This document shows positions 22,728 through 36,000 of a stretch of 64,000 nucleotides of DNA, one piece after another; within the stretch, counting starts at the first letter, position 1, and every line of letters begins with the position of its first letter. Source of the DNA: Physcia stellaris (Eukaryota > Ascomycota > Lecanoromycetes > Caliciales > Physciaceae). The stretch spans positions 372,001 through 436,000 of the forward strand of contig JABSSW010000039.1 of assembly GCA_018902385.1 (NCBI GenBank), in the 5' to 3' direction. The notes below the pieces were generated by a model. It worked only from the letters and a program-made list of their open reading frames with translations, was not told the DNA's origin and did not search any database. Position numbers and translations under genes: made by a program.

Positions 22728-25438
22728 ATGCCCTCATCCAGATCCTTTTTCCACAAGAACCGCTCCCAAGGTTCTTTGTTGAACACCCAGGAGTCGACTG
22801 GTCGACGCTCCCATCAAGCATCCCCCATTGACTCTCCGCTTCACTCGCCGCGCTTCCCACCGTCATCCGTTGATTCACCCGAAAGCAAGGACGACAGTGA
22901 GGAATTCCGCTTCGGCCAGCCCTCGGTCTACCGCCCTGACCAAGGAAGGTACTATCAAGCATCGAATATACCCGCGCGCTCACACAGCCAACGATCTCCG
23001 CCTGCGAATCATTCCTACCATCAACCCACGATCAATCTCGTCGCTCCACCCGCCGGCAGCCCTGACCCTCCAGTGATCGACGAAGACCCCGACGCCTACT
23101 ACACACAGCCATTGACCCAAACAGCACCCAGGGAGGATTCCAAACGAAGACGTTTCTTCAAACTAGGATCTAGCTCGTCAGCAAAAGAACCTCAAACCAA
23201 CCCACCACCGGCAAACAGGCTTGGCAGGAGCCTATCCGTGCGGAAGAAAGAGTTAGACCTTCAAGGCGACGTCAAAGTACAGGGGGTGGCTCAACAAAGA
23301 CGACCTTCCAAACTCCCGTCACTTGCTTTACCGCCAGATCAAGGGACAGTAGAAGAACAACAAGCTGAAGCAGTGGCCCGCCGTTCGGAACCAAACTCAG
23401 CCGGCCCTCCACCCCCAGAAAAAGATCCATTGAGATCACCGAGGAATTTCCCACCGCAGCAGACGGAGCACTCTTACAACAAAACTCCGTTACAAGGCGT
23501 TAATACGAATCTCCCTCAGCGCCCTGAATACGAAAGACAGGCATCCACGACCTCATCGATTTGGGAGAATACTGCTCGCTCCTTGCAGCATCCCCGCGCG
23601 CCGTCGGAGAATTTTCAACAAAGCTCTCCATACCAGGCTTCGCCTTCTTCAGCCGTCTCGAACCAAACTCCACAATCCTATCAGGCTTCACCGTCATCTG
23701 CAACCTCCATATCCAGTCACCAGTTGCAGCCGCGTGGGGCGCAGGAAGTCATCCAGCAGTACCGACACGAATTCCAGAGAGAAAGACCTGCATCACAGCA
23801 ATCTTCATACGAGCCCCCCTCACCTGTCCACCCAGCTCATCGAGGACCCGATCACCCATACGAGAGGCAAGGCTCGAATCGATCCTCACTAAACGCATAC
23901 ACTCCAAGTGCAATGGGTCCACCACCACCGCCCCAGCAGCAAGCCCGAGGAAGGCATTCAGATGAGATGGACCAGCGGAATCCACACGGCCCCCCAACTC
24001 GAGAGAACTCTGCATACCAACCATATCAACAGCAAGGGCAAGGACAGAGCCAGCCAAGTAACGGCCAGGGTCAGTATGGGCCCCAACTAGGCATCAGCCA
24101 ACAAAACCAGGCATATCGAGGGGCGCCTCAGCCCTCACCGCTCCCCAACCAAACACTCAACGAATCAGGTCGGAATACACCACCACCGAGTAGATCACGG
24201 GATGACCTGACAAATCTAGACGTTTCGCAGCTACTTGCACGGCATGACGAACTACGTGAGTGGTCCTCATTCATGACTACACCTCAGAATGGAATGTAAC
24301 TAATATTTTGATAGAGGACAAATACCGGAAGGTCAAGAAATATTATTTCGACAAGGACGCTCAAGTTCAGCAACTCCAGAATACCCTCGCCCACCAACGC
24401 CTTTCTCAATCCCGAACATCGCTTGATGACAATGAGTACGCGAACCGCTTTTCACGGCTCGATGGAGCAATCAACAACCTAGCGTTCAACATGCGCCGCG
24501 ATTGGCGCTCGATACCGCCTTGGCTGGCGCCTCATGTGAACAAGGATGCCACAGCATTACCAACGAAGGAGATGACCGCTGTCGGCCGCGCTACGATCAG
24601 TAAATGGCTGATAGATGAAGTGCTAGAGAAATACTTCCATCCCGGTCTCGAACCTGGCCTGAGCGTACAACTGAAGAGTATCGAGTTAAACCTACGCAGA
24701 TACGCGGCTCCCACCCCTTCGGAGGAAGAGAAGGAGGCGCTGATGGCGCGTATTGCTAATTGGCGCATGGCGACCCTGGATGGCCTTCATGATCATCTCA
24801 ATTCGCAAGCGGCAGCCGAGTGTCGTGTCAAGCTTACCGACTCGCTGGTAGAGAACCTGACGGCGTTTGTAAGTATGTTTTTAAAAGAACCTGCGTCTCC
24901 AGGATTGGAAGGTGGGGTGAGCATGATCGTTGAGCTAGCAATCGGCATAGCATCAAATTTACCTCTAGAGAGCAGGGACGTGTTTGTCGAGTATATACTG
25001 CCAGGCTCGAGAATTGACGAAAGCTGCATGAAGCTGGAGTCTGGTCTACCTCCTTTGACCAACCCTGGCGAGGGCGTACCGGAAGAAGTCAAGAGCGACG
25101 ACGCTAGCAGTTTAACCGGTGTAGAAAGCAAGGAGAGCAGCGAGGTGGAGGAGCGAGTGAGCAACAACAGCGGACCGCCTCAACAAGAGCGGAAAGAGCC
25201 TCGAGAAAGAGAAAGCCTGAATCAGCAGACGGGCAAGAAGAAGAGCATGTTCGGTGGATTTATGGGAGGGAATAAGAAAGCTGGCGCAACCAGCGGTAAT
25301 GCAGCGCCGCAGCCCCAGCAGCAGCCACAGCAACAGGCGCAGGCGCCGAAGGAGGAGAAGGTGAGGTTTTCAGCGTTTATGGCAGTGCAGGTTCGGGGGA
25401 GGAGCGTGCTTGTGAAAGCACCTGTATATACCGTTTGA
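22728..25438 (+). CDS. Large Pro/Gln/Ser-rich conserved fungal protein, function unknown
   Basis: Exons 22728..24255 and 24315..25438 (59-nt intron, donor GTGAGT) give 883 residues. Residues 1-490 are disordered, rich in Ser, Pro and Gln, with many SPSS and PPPP stretches. A folded helical part begins around the splice (LARHDELQDKYRKVKKYYF, likely coiled coil) and runs to about residue 770, including NMRRDWRSIPPWLAP and KWLIDEVLEKYFHPG. The tail is charged and Gln-rich (QQQPQQQAQAPKEEK). There is no signal peptide, membrane segment or catalytic motif. It may be a scaffold or cytoskeleton-associated protein, but that is a guess. The start was chosen as the first Met of the open frame. Confidence 0.8.
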
Positions 25439-25797
25439 GAGGAGCATTTTGGAGCTTCTTGTTGCAGAATACGAACTGGCAATGAATTTTGACGCGGAGG
25501 GGGTAGAGGATGAGGTAGGACGATATCTGTGTTGGCTTCCTGGATACTATGAATAAGAGAAAGCTGCAAATGCATCTCGCATGGACGGAGAAAGTCATGA
25601 TGGAAGTTTTGTGTCGTCTACCGAGTCATGTCGTTCTTTGGTAATCTCGTGGACATTCCCTTCAATCGAGTCATGTAATTGACGCCTTGTGAGCCTTGAT
25701 GACCGCCCTCGTCATTTCGATAATCCATTCAGGGGTTGTCCGTAAGGCTGGTCAACATGTCATGTGATTCTCTGCCTCGTGTGCCGAGCGTGGGGTA

Positions 25798-25802
25798 CCC
25801 CT
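25798..25802 (+). promoter_or_regulatory. Stress-response element (CCCCT)
   Basis: CCCCT about 280 bp upstream of the Hsp104 start matches the core bound by Msn2/4-type C2H2 factors. A five-base site alone is weak evidence; the nearby heat-shock element and the target gene support it. Confidence 0.4.
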
Positions 25803-25844
25803 TTAAGCGAGTATGACGTGGTTAGTGTGGGGCCAGGCCCTCCA

Positions 25845-25852
25845 GAAGCTTC
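25845..25852. promoter_or_regulatory. Heat-shock element (GAAnnTTC)
   Basis: GAAGCTTC forms a perfect inverted pair of HSF pentamers inside the 10-bp palindrome AGAAGCTTCT, about 230 bp upstream of the Hsp104 start. A third unit is imperfect. HSF control is expected for this gene. Confidence 0.55.
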
Positions 25853-26080
25853 TTCCCGTTGCCAGCAATGACCACCAACTGCTGGCTCATTCCTATTAGT
25901 AGTACTGTCCACATCTTGTACATACACACAATAAATTATCACTTTTGGCCTTGTTGAGACAATCACTTGCCAACGTTATTCGGCTATCTCCAATTATTCA
26001 CAACAACCAGTCGAGCCTTGCATTGTCCGATACTCACATCAACGGCAAAACCACATCAACCGATACCTTCCTGACCCTTC

Positions 26081-28888
26081 ATGACTTCAGGCTTGCAGTT
26101 TACTGACCGTGGGCAACGGTCTTTGGCCGATGCCCATGAACTCGCCCAACAATACTCCCACTCACAGATTCTTCCTTTACATTTGGCAGTCTCACTGCTT
26201 GACCCACCAATTGACGAGTCCAAGGACCAGCAGCAAACCATGAACGCCTCACATTCCCACGCCTCAGCCCCTCTGTTTCGTCAAGTAGTCGATCGAGCCC
26301 ACGGAGACCCTCAACTCCTAGACCGTGCCATGAAGAAGGCTTTGGTGCGATTACCCAGTCAAGATCCTCCTCCAGAGAACGTTTCTATATCTCCTCAATT
26401 CCAGAAAGTCCTTCGTAACGCCGCCGACCTCCAAAAGACACAGAAAGACAGTTTTATTGCCATCGACCATCTTATCCAAGCGTTGGCGCAAGATCACTCG
26501 ATACAACGTTGTCTAGCCGATGCGAATATACCTAATACCAAATTGATCGACAGTGCGATACAGCAAATTCGGGGGACGAAGAGGGTAGACTCCAAGACGG
26601 CAGACGCTGAGGAGGAAAATGAAAATCTGAAGAAATTCACCATCGACATGACATCTCTGGCGCGTGAGGGGAAGATAGATCCGGTCATTGGAAGAGAAGA
26701 AGAGATTCGAAGAGTAGTTCGGATATTGTCAAGGCGAACGAAAAACAATCCAGTCCTAATTGGTGAACCTGGTGTAGGCAAAACTACTGTGGTGGAAGGC
26801 CTTGCTTCACGCATCGTCAATGCAGACGTTCCGGCCAACCTGGCGGCGTGTAAATTACTTTCTTTGGACGTTGGCTCCTTGGTCGCGGGTAGCAAGTATC
26901 GTGGAGAATTCGAGGAGCGGATGAAAGGGGTACTGAAAGAGATCGAACAATCACATGAAATGATTGTGCTTTTTGTCGACGAAATGCATCTGCTCATGGG
27001 TGCTGGAGCGAGCGGAGAGGGTGGCATGGATGCGGCTAATCTGCTGAAGCCTATGCTTGCCAGAGGCCAGCTTCACTGCATTGGTGCTACGACATTGGCC
27101 GAGTACCGAAAACACATTGAGAAGGATCAAGCTTTCGAGCGAAGGTTTCAACAAGTTCTGGTAAAGGAGCCATCAATACCCGAAACCATCTCCATACTTC
27201 GTGGACTCAAGGAAAAGTACGAGGTCCATCATGGCGTGAATATCCAAGACGGTGCCATTGTCGCAGCCGCAACTCTTGCTGCTCGATACCTTACCGCACG
27301 ACGACTCCCAGATTCTGCCGTAGATTTGATCGATGAAGCGGCTGCAGCTGTACGAGTTACGCGGGAGTCTCAGCCTGAGATCCTGGATACAATGGACCGG
27401 AGGCTTCGTCAACTACAGATCGAGATACATGCACTGGAGAGAGAACGGGATGATGCATCTCGTGCGCGTCTGGCTGACGCGAAAGCTGAAGCAGCGAATG
27501 TCGAAGAAGACCTCAAGCCTATGCGGGAGAAGTATGAGTCGGAGAAGCAGCGAAGTCTCGATATTCAGGAGCAGAAAAAGAAGCTAGACGCCTTGCGAGT
27601 CAAGCAAGAAGAAGCCGAGCGCAACAAGGATATTCAAACCGCATCAGATCTACTTTATTACGCCATTCCAGACGTAAAGGCTCGTATTGATCAGCTAGAA
27701 GCTGACCGCGCCCGTGCTGACGCCGATTTGGCAGCTCGGCGGGGATCAGACGCAGCGCAGGAAGCAACTGTTGCTGACGCCGTTGGCCCGGAACAGATCA
27801 ATGAGATCGTTGCTCGCTGGACCGGTATCCCTGTGACCAGACTGCGGACTACAGAAAAAGACAAACTCCTGCGCATGGAAAAGAACCTAGGCAAGATCGT
27901 CGTCGGCCAGAAGGAAGCAGTCACGTCCGTCTCCAATGCTATCCGTCTCCAGCGATCTGGCCTCGCAAACCCGAATCAGCCACCATCCTTCCTCTTCTGT
28001 GGTCCGTCTGGTACGGGCAAAACCCTCCTCACAAAAGCTCTAGCCGAATTTCTCTTCGATGACGCTAAGTCAATGATCCGCTTCGACATGTCCGAATACC
28101 AAGAACGACACTCCCTAAGCCGCATGATCGGCGCACCACCCGGTTACGTTGGTCATGACGCTGGCGGCCAACTCACCGAATCCCTCCGCCGCCGCCCATT
28201 TTCCATCCTACTCTTCGACGAAGTCGAAAAAGCAGCCAAGGAAGTCCTGACCGTGCTCCTACAGCTCATGGACGACGGTCGTATAACAGATGGTCAAGGC
28301 CGTGTCGTCGACGCACGGAACTGCATCGTGGTCATGACTTCCAACCTGGGCGCCGAGTATCTCGCGCGCCCTAACGCTGCGGACGGCAAGATTGACCCCA
28401 CGACGCGGGAAATGGTCATGACGTCCCTGCGTAACTACTTCCTCCCCGAATTCCTGAACCGCATCAGCAGCATCGTGATCTTCAACCGGCTCACGCGCCG
28501 CGAGATCCGCAAAATCGTCGACGTCCGCCTCGACGAGATCCAGAAACGGCTCTCGGCCAACGAGCGCAAAGTCCGCATCTTCTGCGACAACGACGTCAAG
28601 GACTACCTCGGCACGGCGGGCTATTCGCCTGCGTACGGCGCCCGCCCGCTCTCGCGACTCATTGAGAAGGAGGTCCTCAATCGCCTCGCGGTGCTGATAT
28701 TGAGGGGCAGTATCAGGGATGGGGAGGTGGCGAGGGTGGTGCTTGAGGATGGACGGATCGAGGTGTTGCCGAATCATGGGGAGGGCAGCGAGAATGGGGA
28801 TGAGGATGAGTATATGGTTGATGAGGATGGGGAGGATGCGGTGCTGGCGCTGGAGGATGGGGCGGGGGATATGGATCTTTATGAATAA
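26081..28888 (+). CDS. hsp104: Hsp104 family disaggregase (ClpB-type AAA+ ATPase)
   Basis: It works with Hsp70 to pull proteins out of aggregates, giving thermotolerance. It is a single exon of 935 residues, as expected for fungal Hsp104/Hsp98. A ClpN domain occupies about residues 1-150. AAA-1 has Walker A GEPGVGKT (about residue 228) and a Walker B VLFVDEMHLLMG. The middle coiled-coil domain spans about residues 400-540. AAA-2 has Walker A GPSGTGKT (about residue 643) and FDEVEKAAKEVL, with sensor SNLGAEYL. The acidic tail ends in DMDLYE. The heat-shock element upstream agrees with the function. It is the last core gene before the metabolite cluster and converges with the PKS-NRPS gene. Confidence 0.97.
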   Translation: MTSGLQFTDRGQRSLADAHELAQQYSHSQILPLHLAVSLLDPPIDESKDQQQTMNASHSHASAPLFRQVVDRAHGDPQLLDRAMKKALVRLPSQDPPPENVSISPQFQKVLRNAADLQKTQKDSFIAIDHLIQALAQDHSIQRCLADANIPNTKLIDSAIQQIRGTKRVDSKTADAEEENENLKKFTIDMTSLAREGKIDPVIGREEEIRRVVRILSRRTKNNPVLIGEPGVGKTTVVEGLASRIVNADVPANLAACKLLSLDVGSLVAGSKYRGEFEERMKGVLKEIEQSHEMIVLFVDEMHLLMGAGASGEGGMDAANLLKPMLARGQLHCIGATTLAEYRKHIEKDQAFERRFQQVLVKEPSIPETISILRGLKEKYEVHHGVNIQDGAIVAAATLAARYLTARRLPDSAVDLIDEAAAAVRVTRESQPEILDTMDRRLRQLQIEIHALERERDDASRARLADAKAEAANVEEDLKPMREKYESEKQRSLDIQEQKKKLDALRVKQEEAERNKDIQTASDLLYYAIPDVKARIDQLEADRARADADLAARRGSDAAQEATVADAVGPEQINEIVARWTGIPVTRLRTTEKDKLLRMEKNLGKIVVGQKEAVTSVSNAIRLQRSGLANPNQPPSFLFCGPSGTGKTLLTKALAEFLFDDAKSMIRFDMSEYQERHSLSRMIGAPPGYVGHDAGGQLTESLRRRPFSILLFDEVEKAAKEVLTVLLQLMDDGRITDGQGRVVDARNCIVVMTSNLGAEYLARPNAADGKIDPTTREMVMTSLRNYFLPEFLNRISSIVIFNRLTRREIRKIVDVRLDEIQKRLSANERKVRIFCDNDVKDYLGTAGYSPAYGARPLSRLIEKEVLNRLAVLILRGSIRDGEVARVVLEDGRIEVLPNHGEGSENGDEDEYMVDEDGEDAVLALEDGAGDMDLYE

Positions 28889-30084
28889 GCGTATGACGTG
28901 TACCTTTGTGAGAATGAATGACCTTGAAGCGGCTTTTGGGGTTTTGGTGATGATGTGATGAGATGAGACGATGTGATGATTGGGAATGGGAAACTTCTTC
29001 ATCTACCTTAGCGGATGGATAAAAAGCATGAGGATCGCAGGGGCTTTGCATCTTGTCCTGTATATAGTAATATCTTGAGTGAGACAAGGTCTCGGTCTCA
29101 CGACTAAATTGAATAGATTTGGTTTCCACTTTTCCCTTGCGATGTCCTTCGTAGTGGCAATGGGAACTGGGCTTTTGTATATCTTTATCGTCCAGCATCT
29201 GCACCTCTCTTTAGCCTTTCTTTATACGCATATCTATCCCTCATTCATCAAATTTGATTGAATCCCAGAGATTCGCAGTTGCAATCATCGCGTCCCGTAC
29301 ATTTCTGTTTCAGTATGTCACTCATCCCATTAACCTTGCGTAAGCTTTCAATTAGAACTCCGCCATCTCAGCCCATGGGTATTTCACGATCGATCTCCGA
29401 TCCCCCCTCTCTGTAAAATTTTTCTCATGCTTCTTTTGGAGTGATATGTTCTGGTATGAGCTTGCTCGCAAGATCATGTTCGGGGCTTGGCATCGCTATA
29501 CCTATATACTGTAAAACGACTGTATAAGCCAGCCCCGCCAAACCATGAACACCACGCCTGTGCATGGGATTTATCAATGAGTCCCAATCTTGCGGCTACC
29601 GCGTTTGTGGGATTGGAGAGGTGTGGTGGAACGGTTGGTGGTGTGGTGCGTGAAGCCCTTGGGATCGGAGATGAGGTGCAGATGATTTGAGGGACTGGGA
29701 AGGATTATCGAGATTAGGTAGCGAATAGAGGAGGAGCTGGTGAAGAAGTGGAAAACCGGTGGCGGTTGGGATGTGCGTGTTCATGTTCAGGGGATGACGA
29801 GGAGGGGCGTGAAAGTCTTTGGAGAAACATGCGAATATCACTGTCCCAGGCGTCTGAGTACCTAGGTAGATATGGATGCGTGCATGAACGGTGCGCTGGA
29901 TATTGGGAAAGCAAAGAGGTTTCTTCCATGAGATCTATATGTAGATAGACATGTGTACATCATACCAAATTTCCTTACTCCCCTGGCTGAAGGCCGACTG
30001 GTCCTACTTTCATATGAAAGAAGAGCAAATTCGTGACCATGTATACAAACAAAAGAGAGATGGCAACAACATACTTCCGCTCAC
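28889..30084. other. Convergent intergenic region, left border of the cluster
   Basis: About 1.2 kb between the 3' ends of Hsp104 (plus) and the PKS-NRPS (minus). It should contain both transcription end regions. No gene is supported. Confidence 0.55.
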
Positions 30085-33000
30085 CTAGACGACCTTCCCC
30101 CCATCCTTGACCAGCTTCGGAAAAGCAAGCGCGATATTCGTCCCACTCGCAGCCCTCAGGTACGCCGCCAACATCTTATTCATGCCCAACCTCTCCGCGC
30201 CCTCGACCCACTCCAGCATCGGCATGGTCTTGACCGGCAACCCGCTCCCGCTCTCGCTCATCTCCCTCACCACATGCAGCGGGTACTCAATCTCGCCACT
30301 CACATACCTCCAGACGATCTCAGCGCCCGCAGCCTCGAAAGCGCGTCGGCCCAGCATGACCGTCTGGACGATAGAAGCCGCGACCGCATGGACGGAGACG
30401 AAATCGAAATATCCCCTCCAGGAATCCGACTGCGGGACGGCTTCCTGCAGCTCGACGTACTTGAACAGGTTGCTCATGAGATCGGTGTCGTTTGCGCCGT
30501 CGCCCATGATGCTCGATGGCCGGTGGATCCACACGGGGAGCCCGAAGCGCTGGTGCGCCTTCTCCAGCACGCGCTCCGAGACCCATTTCCCCGCTGTGTA
30601 GCCGTCTGCGGCGACCTTGGGCGGGTACGCGGCGAGGCTCGACTCGCCGACTTCGGTTAGGCCGGTGAGCTGCGTGATGCTGGCTGAGGAGACGAAGTGG
30701 AATGGGGTGAGGTGGTGGGCGCTGTGCGTGACGAGCTGCTTCAGGGCGTCGACGTTGGTGCGCTTGAGGGACTGGTATGTCTTCATGAAGGATACGTCTG
30801 CGCCGTTGTGGATGATGGAATCTGCTTCCGAGAAGATGACGCCAAGGGTGTCTGCTGTGAGGCCAAAGTTTGTGGATGCGAGATCGCCATGGTGCACGGC
30901 GACTTTTTCGTGGCTGAGGAGGGCGGGTAGTGGTTTCGTGCGTTCTCGCCTGACTGCCAAACAATGCACCTTCTCGATGGTTGAATCCGCTATTAGACGC
31001 CTTAGGATCTGCTGCCCGAGGAAGCCGGTTGCTCCGGTAAGGATGACTGTTCGCGGTGGAGTCGCGGGCTTGAGGGCGACTGCTTCTGTAGTCGCGTCCA
31101 TCAGCGTAGCAGGAATCTCGGCTTCCTGTTCCCAGTCCATTTCCTCGGTGGCCTGAAGCTGACTCTCCGCCATCATAGCCGCCATATTCTCAAGCGTGCT
31201 GAATTCGAACAGTTTGTGGAGAAGTGGTGCATGTTTATACTTCTGCTTTAGCTTGCCCTGTAAGTTGACAAGGAGAAGCGAAGATCCACCGACGTGGAAG
31301 AAGTCGGTGGTTGGTTTGACCTCAAAATGAGCGAAGATATCGCTAGGGACGACTTCTTTCCAGAGATCTCGGATTTCAGTTTGGGTTTTGGTGAGCTCGG
31401 GGTTTTCTGACGTACGAGATGTCTGAATGGGCAGGTTTTCTAGAGCGCGGCGGTCTAATTTATTAGAACTGGTCAGGGGAAATTTCTCGATAGGGACGAT
31501 GACAGACGGGTGCATGTACTGCGGAAGTGGGAGTCGGGCCTCCAGGTCGGACAGAAACTGGTTGAGATCAATTGGGGCTCGAGCTTGCTGCACAGTGGCG
31601 TGAGCAACTAAGAATTCGGTGCCGGAATCGTGATCGCGACGGACAGTCACCGCAGCGTGATCGATGATGCCCTCTCCCGATTTGACGATGCAAGACTCTA
31701 TGTCTCGAAGATCCACGCGCAAGCCTCGGAGCTTCACTTGCGTGTCACCTGCAATGCGGCCTTCGAGAATGATGCCTCCAGTGGCCGTGATTCGTCCACG
31801 ATCCCCAGTTCGATGCATTCTTGTCCATCCCAAAGAGCGATAATGCGACGTTGCGAGTTTGTCGGTTGGGAACCTCTCAGCTGTGAGGGCATCGTTGTGG
31901 AGGTAGCCAAGCGCAACCGCAGCACCCCCAACACACACCTCGCCAGACGCACCGGGTGGCAGAGGCATCATTGTATGGTCCATGATGTAAGTTGAGTAGT
32001 TTGCCAGTGGTTGCAACGGCGCGGAGGCCCATGAGCCGCTGCGATACGTGATTTCTCGATAGTGCGAGTTGAACGTGAGCTCGGTTGGGCCATATGCATC
32101 GAATGCCTTAAGGTCTGGACGCTCTAGCAGCTTCAGAGCAGCTACCATGGCCTCGGTGATCTTCTCGCCACCGCTGATAACGACCCTCAAGTTTGAGTAG
32201 CGAAGCGAGTCAAAGCCATGACTGATCCAGGCAACGTGTTCCGAAGGTGTGGCTTCTGTGACAGTCACGCCTTGGATAGCGATCAAATTCGCAATGGACG
32301 CAGCATCGCCGCGGAGCTGCTTCGGGACGACAATCAGAGTATTACCATTGCACAACGTCATAAAGGTTTGAGCAAGGGACATGTCAAAGCTGAAGGCGCT
32401 CTGCTGGAGAATGACATCCTGACCCTGAGAGATCTGGAATTGGCGCGAGGCCACCTCCAGATTGTTCCTGAACGCCGAATGCGGAAGAGCGATACCCTTG
32501 GGTATGCCAGTGGAGCCGCTCGTGTATAGCAAGGCTGCAGTGGCGTCTGGAAGACACTGGCTGGGTACTGAGGTGGAAGAAGTCACTGATACAGCGTTGA
32601 CGAGTAAAGCTGGGGCTGGAGAGTCTAACGCCGGTAGTTCGGGTTGGGAAACGGCATCTACCAAGATCAGAGAGGGGTTGCACTCCTGGGCGATGAGAGC
32701 AAGCCTAGGAAGGCCCAGTCGCAAATCTAGCGGCACATAAGTTGCGCCAACTTTCCAGATGGCCATGATGGAGCAGATGAGGTCTGGTGTGGGATCTTGG
32801 AAGACCGCAACAACCTTGTCGTGGTGGCCTGGGCCGATGGCGGCGGCAATGGCGTTTACTCGTTGCAGCATTTCTCCGTACTTGAGTTCCGTGCCGGATA
32901 GGTCCTTGAGCGCGATGTGGTTAGGGGACCTAATTGCAACCTCTTCGACACGTTCTAGGAGGGTAGCTGGCCAAGTGTACTCATAAGTTTCGCCACGCCC

Positions 33001-36000
33001 CAAAGTGAGGGCAGTGTCGACGGCAAGCTTCTCATGTTCTTGTGGGCGGTTCAGACGGGAGGCCGGATTGGAGGCGAAAAGCTCTAACAAGGCGAAGAAG
33101 TCGTCAAAAAGGAGCCGAGCCTCAGACGTCTCGTACAGGCTGTTTTGGAAAGCCAACATGACCAAAGACTCGCCGCCAGGATTATCGACAATGTCCATGC
33201 TGATGTCATATCCTATCTGACCACCTCCAAGCAGCTCTCCCTCGCAGTCACAGCCACAGAAAGATCTAGCTTCTTGAACCCCTTGGCGGTAGTTCATGAA
33301 AACCTGAAAGAGCGGCGTGTATGCAGCAGAGCGAGGAACATTCAATTCGTTGAGAAGAACGTCAAACGGAACCCGGGAGTTGGCGAAAGCCTCCTGAAAC
33401 TTCTGTTGCATCTCCTTAATGGACTCGTTGAACTTCTGTGTCGACCTGACGCAGGATCGAAGTGGAAGTAGATTCAAGTAAAGACCGAGACTTTCCATGG
33501 TGTCGCTATCTTTCCTGTTCGCATCTGCCACACCAATGCAAATGTCCTCTGCCTCTGTGTAGCGTGCGAGTAGTGCCCTGAACACTGTGAGGTAGAAATG
33601 GAACGGTGTAGCTTTGAATTTCCGGGAGACGTTCCTGATCCTCGTTGAGAGCTTGGCATCAACGCGTCGCTTCAAGGTACGACTACCATAGCTAATCCCG
33701 CTAGGACGGGACGTCCTGCTGGAAATAGAGAGTAGTGGTAGTGGTTCCGGCAAGTTCGGGAATATGGATCTCCAATAAGCTAGCTCAGGCGACCACTTTC
33801 CGGTCTCATACTCGCGCCTCTCTCGGAGCGAAAAGTCTGGATATTGAATGACGTTCTCAGAGAACGGGATTCCCTCGTAAGCTTTGTGCAGATCAGAGAA
33901 GAAGATCTCAAAGCTGACACCATCCATGTTGATGTGATGGTACCCGAGGACCAAGTAATGTTCAGTCGACGACTTGGAGAGCAGCTGCACTCGCATTATC
34001 TCAGCACCTTCGAGGTCGTAGACATGGCTCTTGATCTCTTCATGCGCTGTCTGGACATCATCTTCGTTAGCGATGTTTCGGTGTTCGAGTCTGAGCTTTG
34101 AAGTTGCCCATATGGTTTGCATCGGACCGTTGTCTTGGATGTCAAAGGAGGTACGGAGAGCTTCATGTCGCTGGCCCACAGCTTTCACCGCGTTGGCGAA
34201 TTTGCCGATCTGGAGTGGTCCGTCGATGTGAACAAGGGTGGTAATGTTGAAAGCAGCCTGGTCTTCCAGATACGACTTGAGAAACCAGAAGCGCGACTGA
34301 CCAAAGGACATGGGAAGTGTCCGCTCGATTATGTTCTTCGGCGACTGCGGGGAAGTCGTCAATCCAGAAATGGATGTGCCAGATGATACAGCTTCGCTCT
34401 CGCTTGATCCGCCATAATTGTCGCCGAACGGAGGCATGGAAGGCGAAACACTCCGGACAGAGCTAGCTGCAGTCGACTTAACCATCATAGCGCTTGATGA
34501 CCCCGACCGGTTGAGTTCATCGGGCCGTGAGCGTAGTATGTGGGAGCTGTTTGGCGTTTCCATCCCAACCGGCGTAGCGGGCTGAGGTGGACATTGCTCC
34601 TTTGGCTCTTGTTCGGCGGTGTTGATCGGCGGAGGAGTAATCAGTTTCTCGCCTGCTGCATTCGCGGGCTCCGTGTTCTCGGACGGCTTGGGGAGATCTG
34701 GCAGTATACTCTCGGAGAGCATCTCTTGCGCAGCTTCCACCAAAGTTCTGGCAGTGCCTCCGCTGAGGATTTTGAGTATGGGAATGTCGACCGATAGCTC
34801 TTTGAGAAACCAAGAGCGAACGTCGACGGCGATCAGAGAATCCATGCCAAGTTCCTCTAGTGGAACATCAACCAAATCTCGCTCCGCATCAGCGTGCAGA
34901 GATGAGCGCAGCTTGGCGAGGAAGGCATCTGCTAAGAGTTAGCGCTGTGAACGTGGGGCCCTCGAGGAGGCGTGATCACGAGACCGAAGTCATCGGGAGA
35001 CAACGAGCGAAGAAAGGACTGAGATGAGTGCATACCTTTGAGAAGCTCGAAAACTTCATCAGCCGACTTGGCATCTTGTAGACCTTCCCTGAGAGCGACC
35101 CTGCTTTTAGAGCCCGCGCTCGACGAAACAGCAGACCCAGTTCTCATGACCAGATGCTGGAACATCGGATTAGAGAACCAAGAAATATTTTCTTTGCCGT
35201 ACTGCAGACGTAAGCCAGTCACAGTATCGAACGATGCAGGTGAATCAGGCGGACTTGCAAGGATTGCTTCTGCGATAATGGTAAAGAAATCTTGTTCACT
35301 CATCCACGTGTTGCCAACATCGTGGAGAAAACCTTGTTGTTGCAAAGTAAGCTCGCGGGTGACATAACCATTACCCATAATAGCGCCGATGTGGGCGGCT
35401 GAACCTGCGACGCCCCGTTTACGTCGCTGGGCGGCGAGCGAAGTCATGAACATGTTGGCTGCCGCGTACATACTCTGGCCAGGATTACCAGCGATACAGG
35501 CGATGGATGACAAGAACACAAAGAAGTCGAGTGGGGTGTCTCTGAATATGGCGTCAAGGTGCATACTGCCAACAACCTTGGGCTTGACGACTGTTTCCAT
35601 CGTTTCGAGATTCATGTCGGCAAACATTGCATCGCGGAGGACCATGGCTCCCTGCACTACACCGACGATCGAAGGCATGGTGGTATTGATAATATGGTAC
35701 ACAGAGTCAACGGCGTCACCATTGGTGATATCGCTGTAAAGGTTAGAAGAGCTTCCGAACGAAATGCTTGAATACATACTTGGGAAAGATGCGTACAACG
35801 GCTCCTGATGCTTCAGCGGCGGTAAGCCAGCGAGGATCAACCTTGGGATTTCGACTCGTGATCGCAATATATCTTGCACCATGGTCAATCATCCAACGAC
35901 ACAAAGACAGACCCAGCCCGCCGGTCAGGCCCACGAGCCAATACGTTCGATCTCCTCTGAAGGAAACATGCGAGTCAATCGGTCGAACTTCGGTGGCCAG

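Larger units (their letters stand above)
25439..26080. other. Promoter region of the Hsp104 gene
   Basis: About 640 bases between the unknown Pro/Gln-rich gene and the disaggregase gene. It contains a stress-response element and a heat-shock element, listed separately. No other gene is seen. Confidence 0.6.

Noticed and set aside
28259-29002. 247-codon minus-strand open frame
   Set aside because: It is antisense to the AAA-2 domain and acidic tail of Hsp104; its composition is a mirror of GAT/GAG-rich codons.
30320-30964. 214-codon minus-strand frame with Arg/His/Pro-rich protein
   Set aside because: It is an out-of-frame reading of the PKS-NRPS reductase domain on the same strand.
30085-31100. 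Dieckmann-type (R*) release giving a tetramic acid
   Set aside because: The terminal domain keeps the NADPH motif GATGFLG and the Tyr-x3-Lys pair, so reductive release to an aldehyde is more likely.
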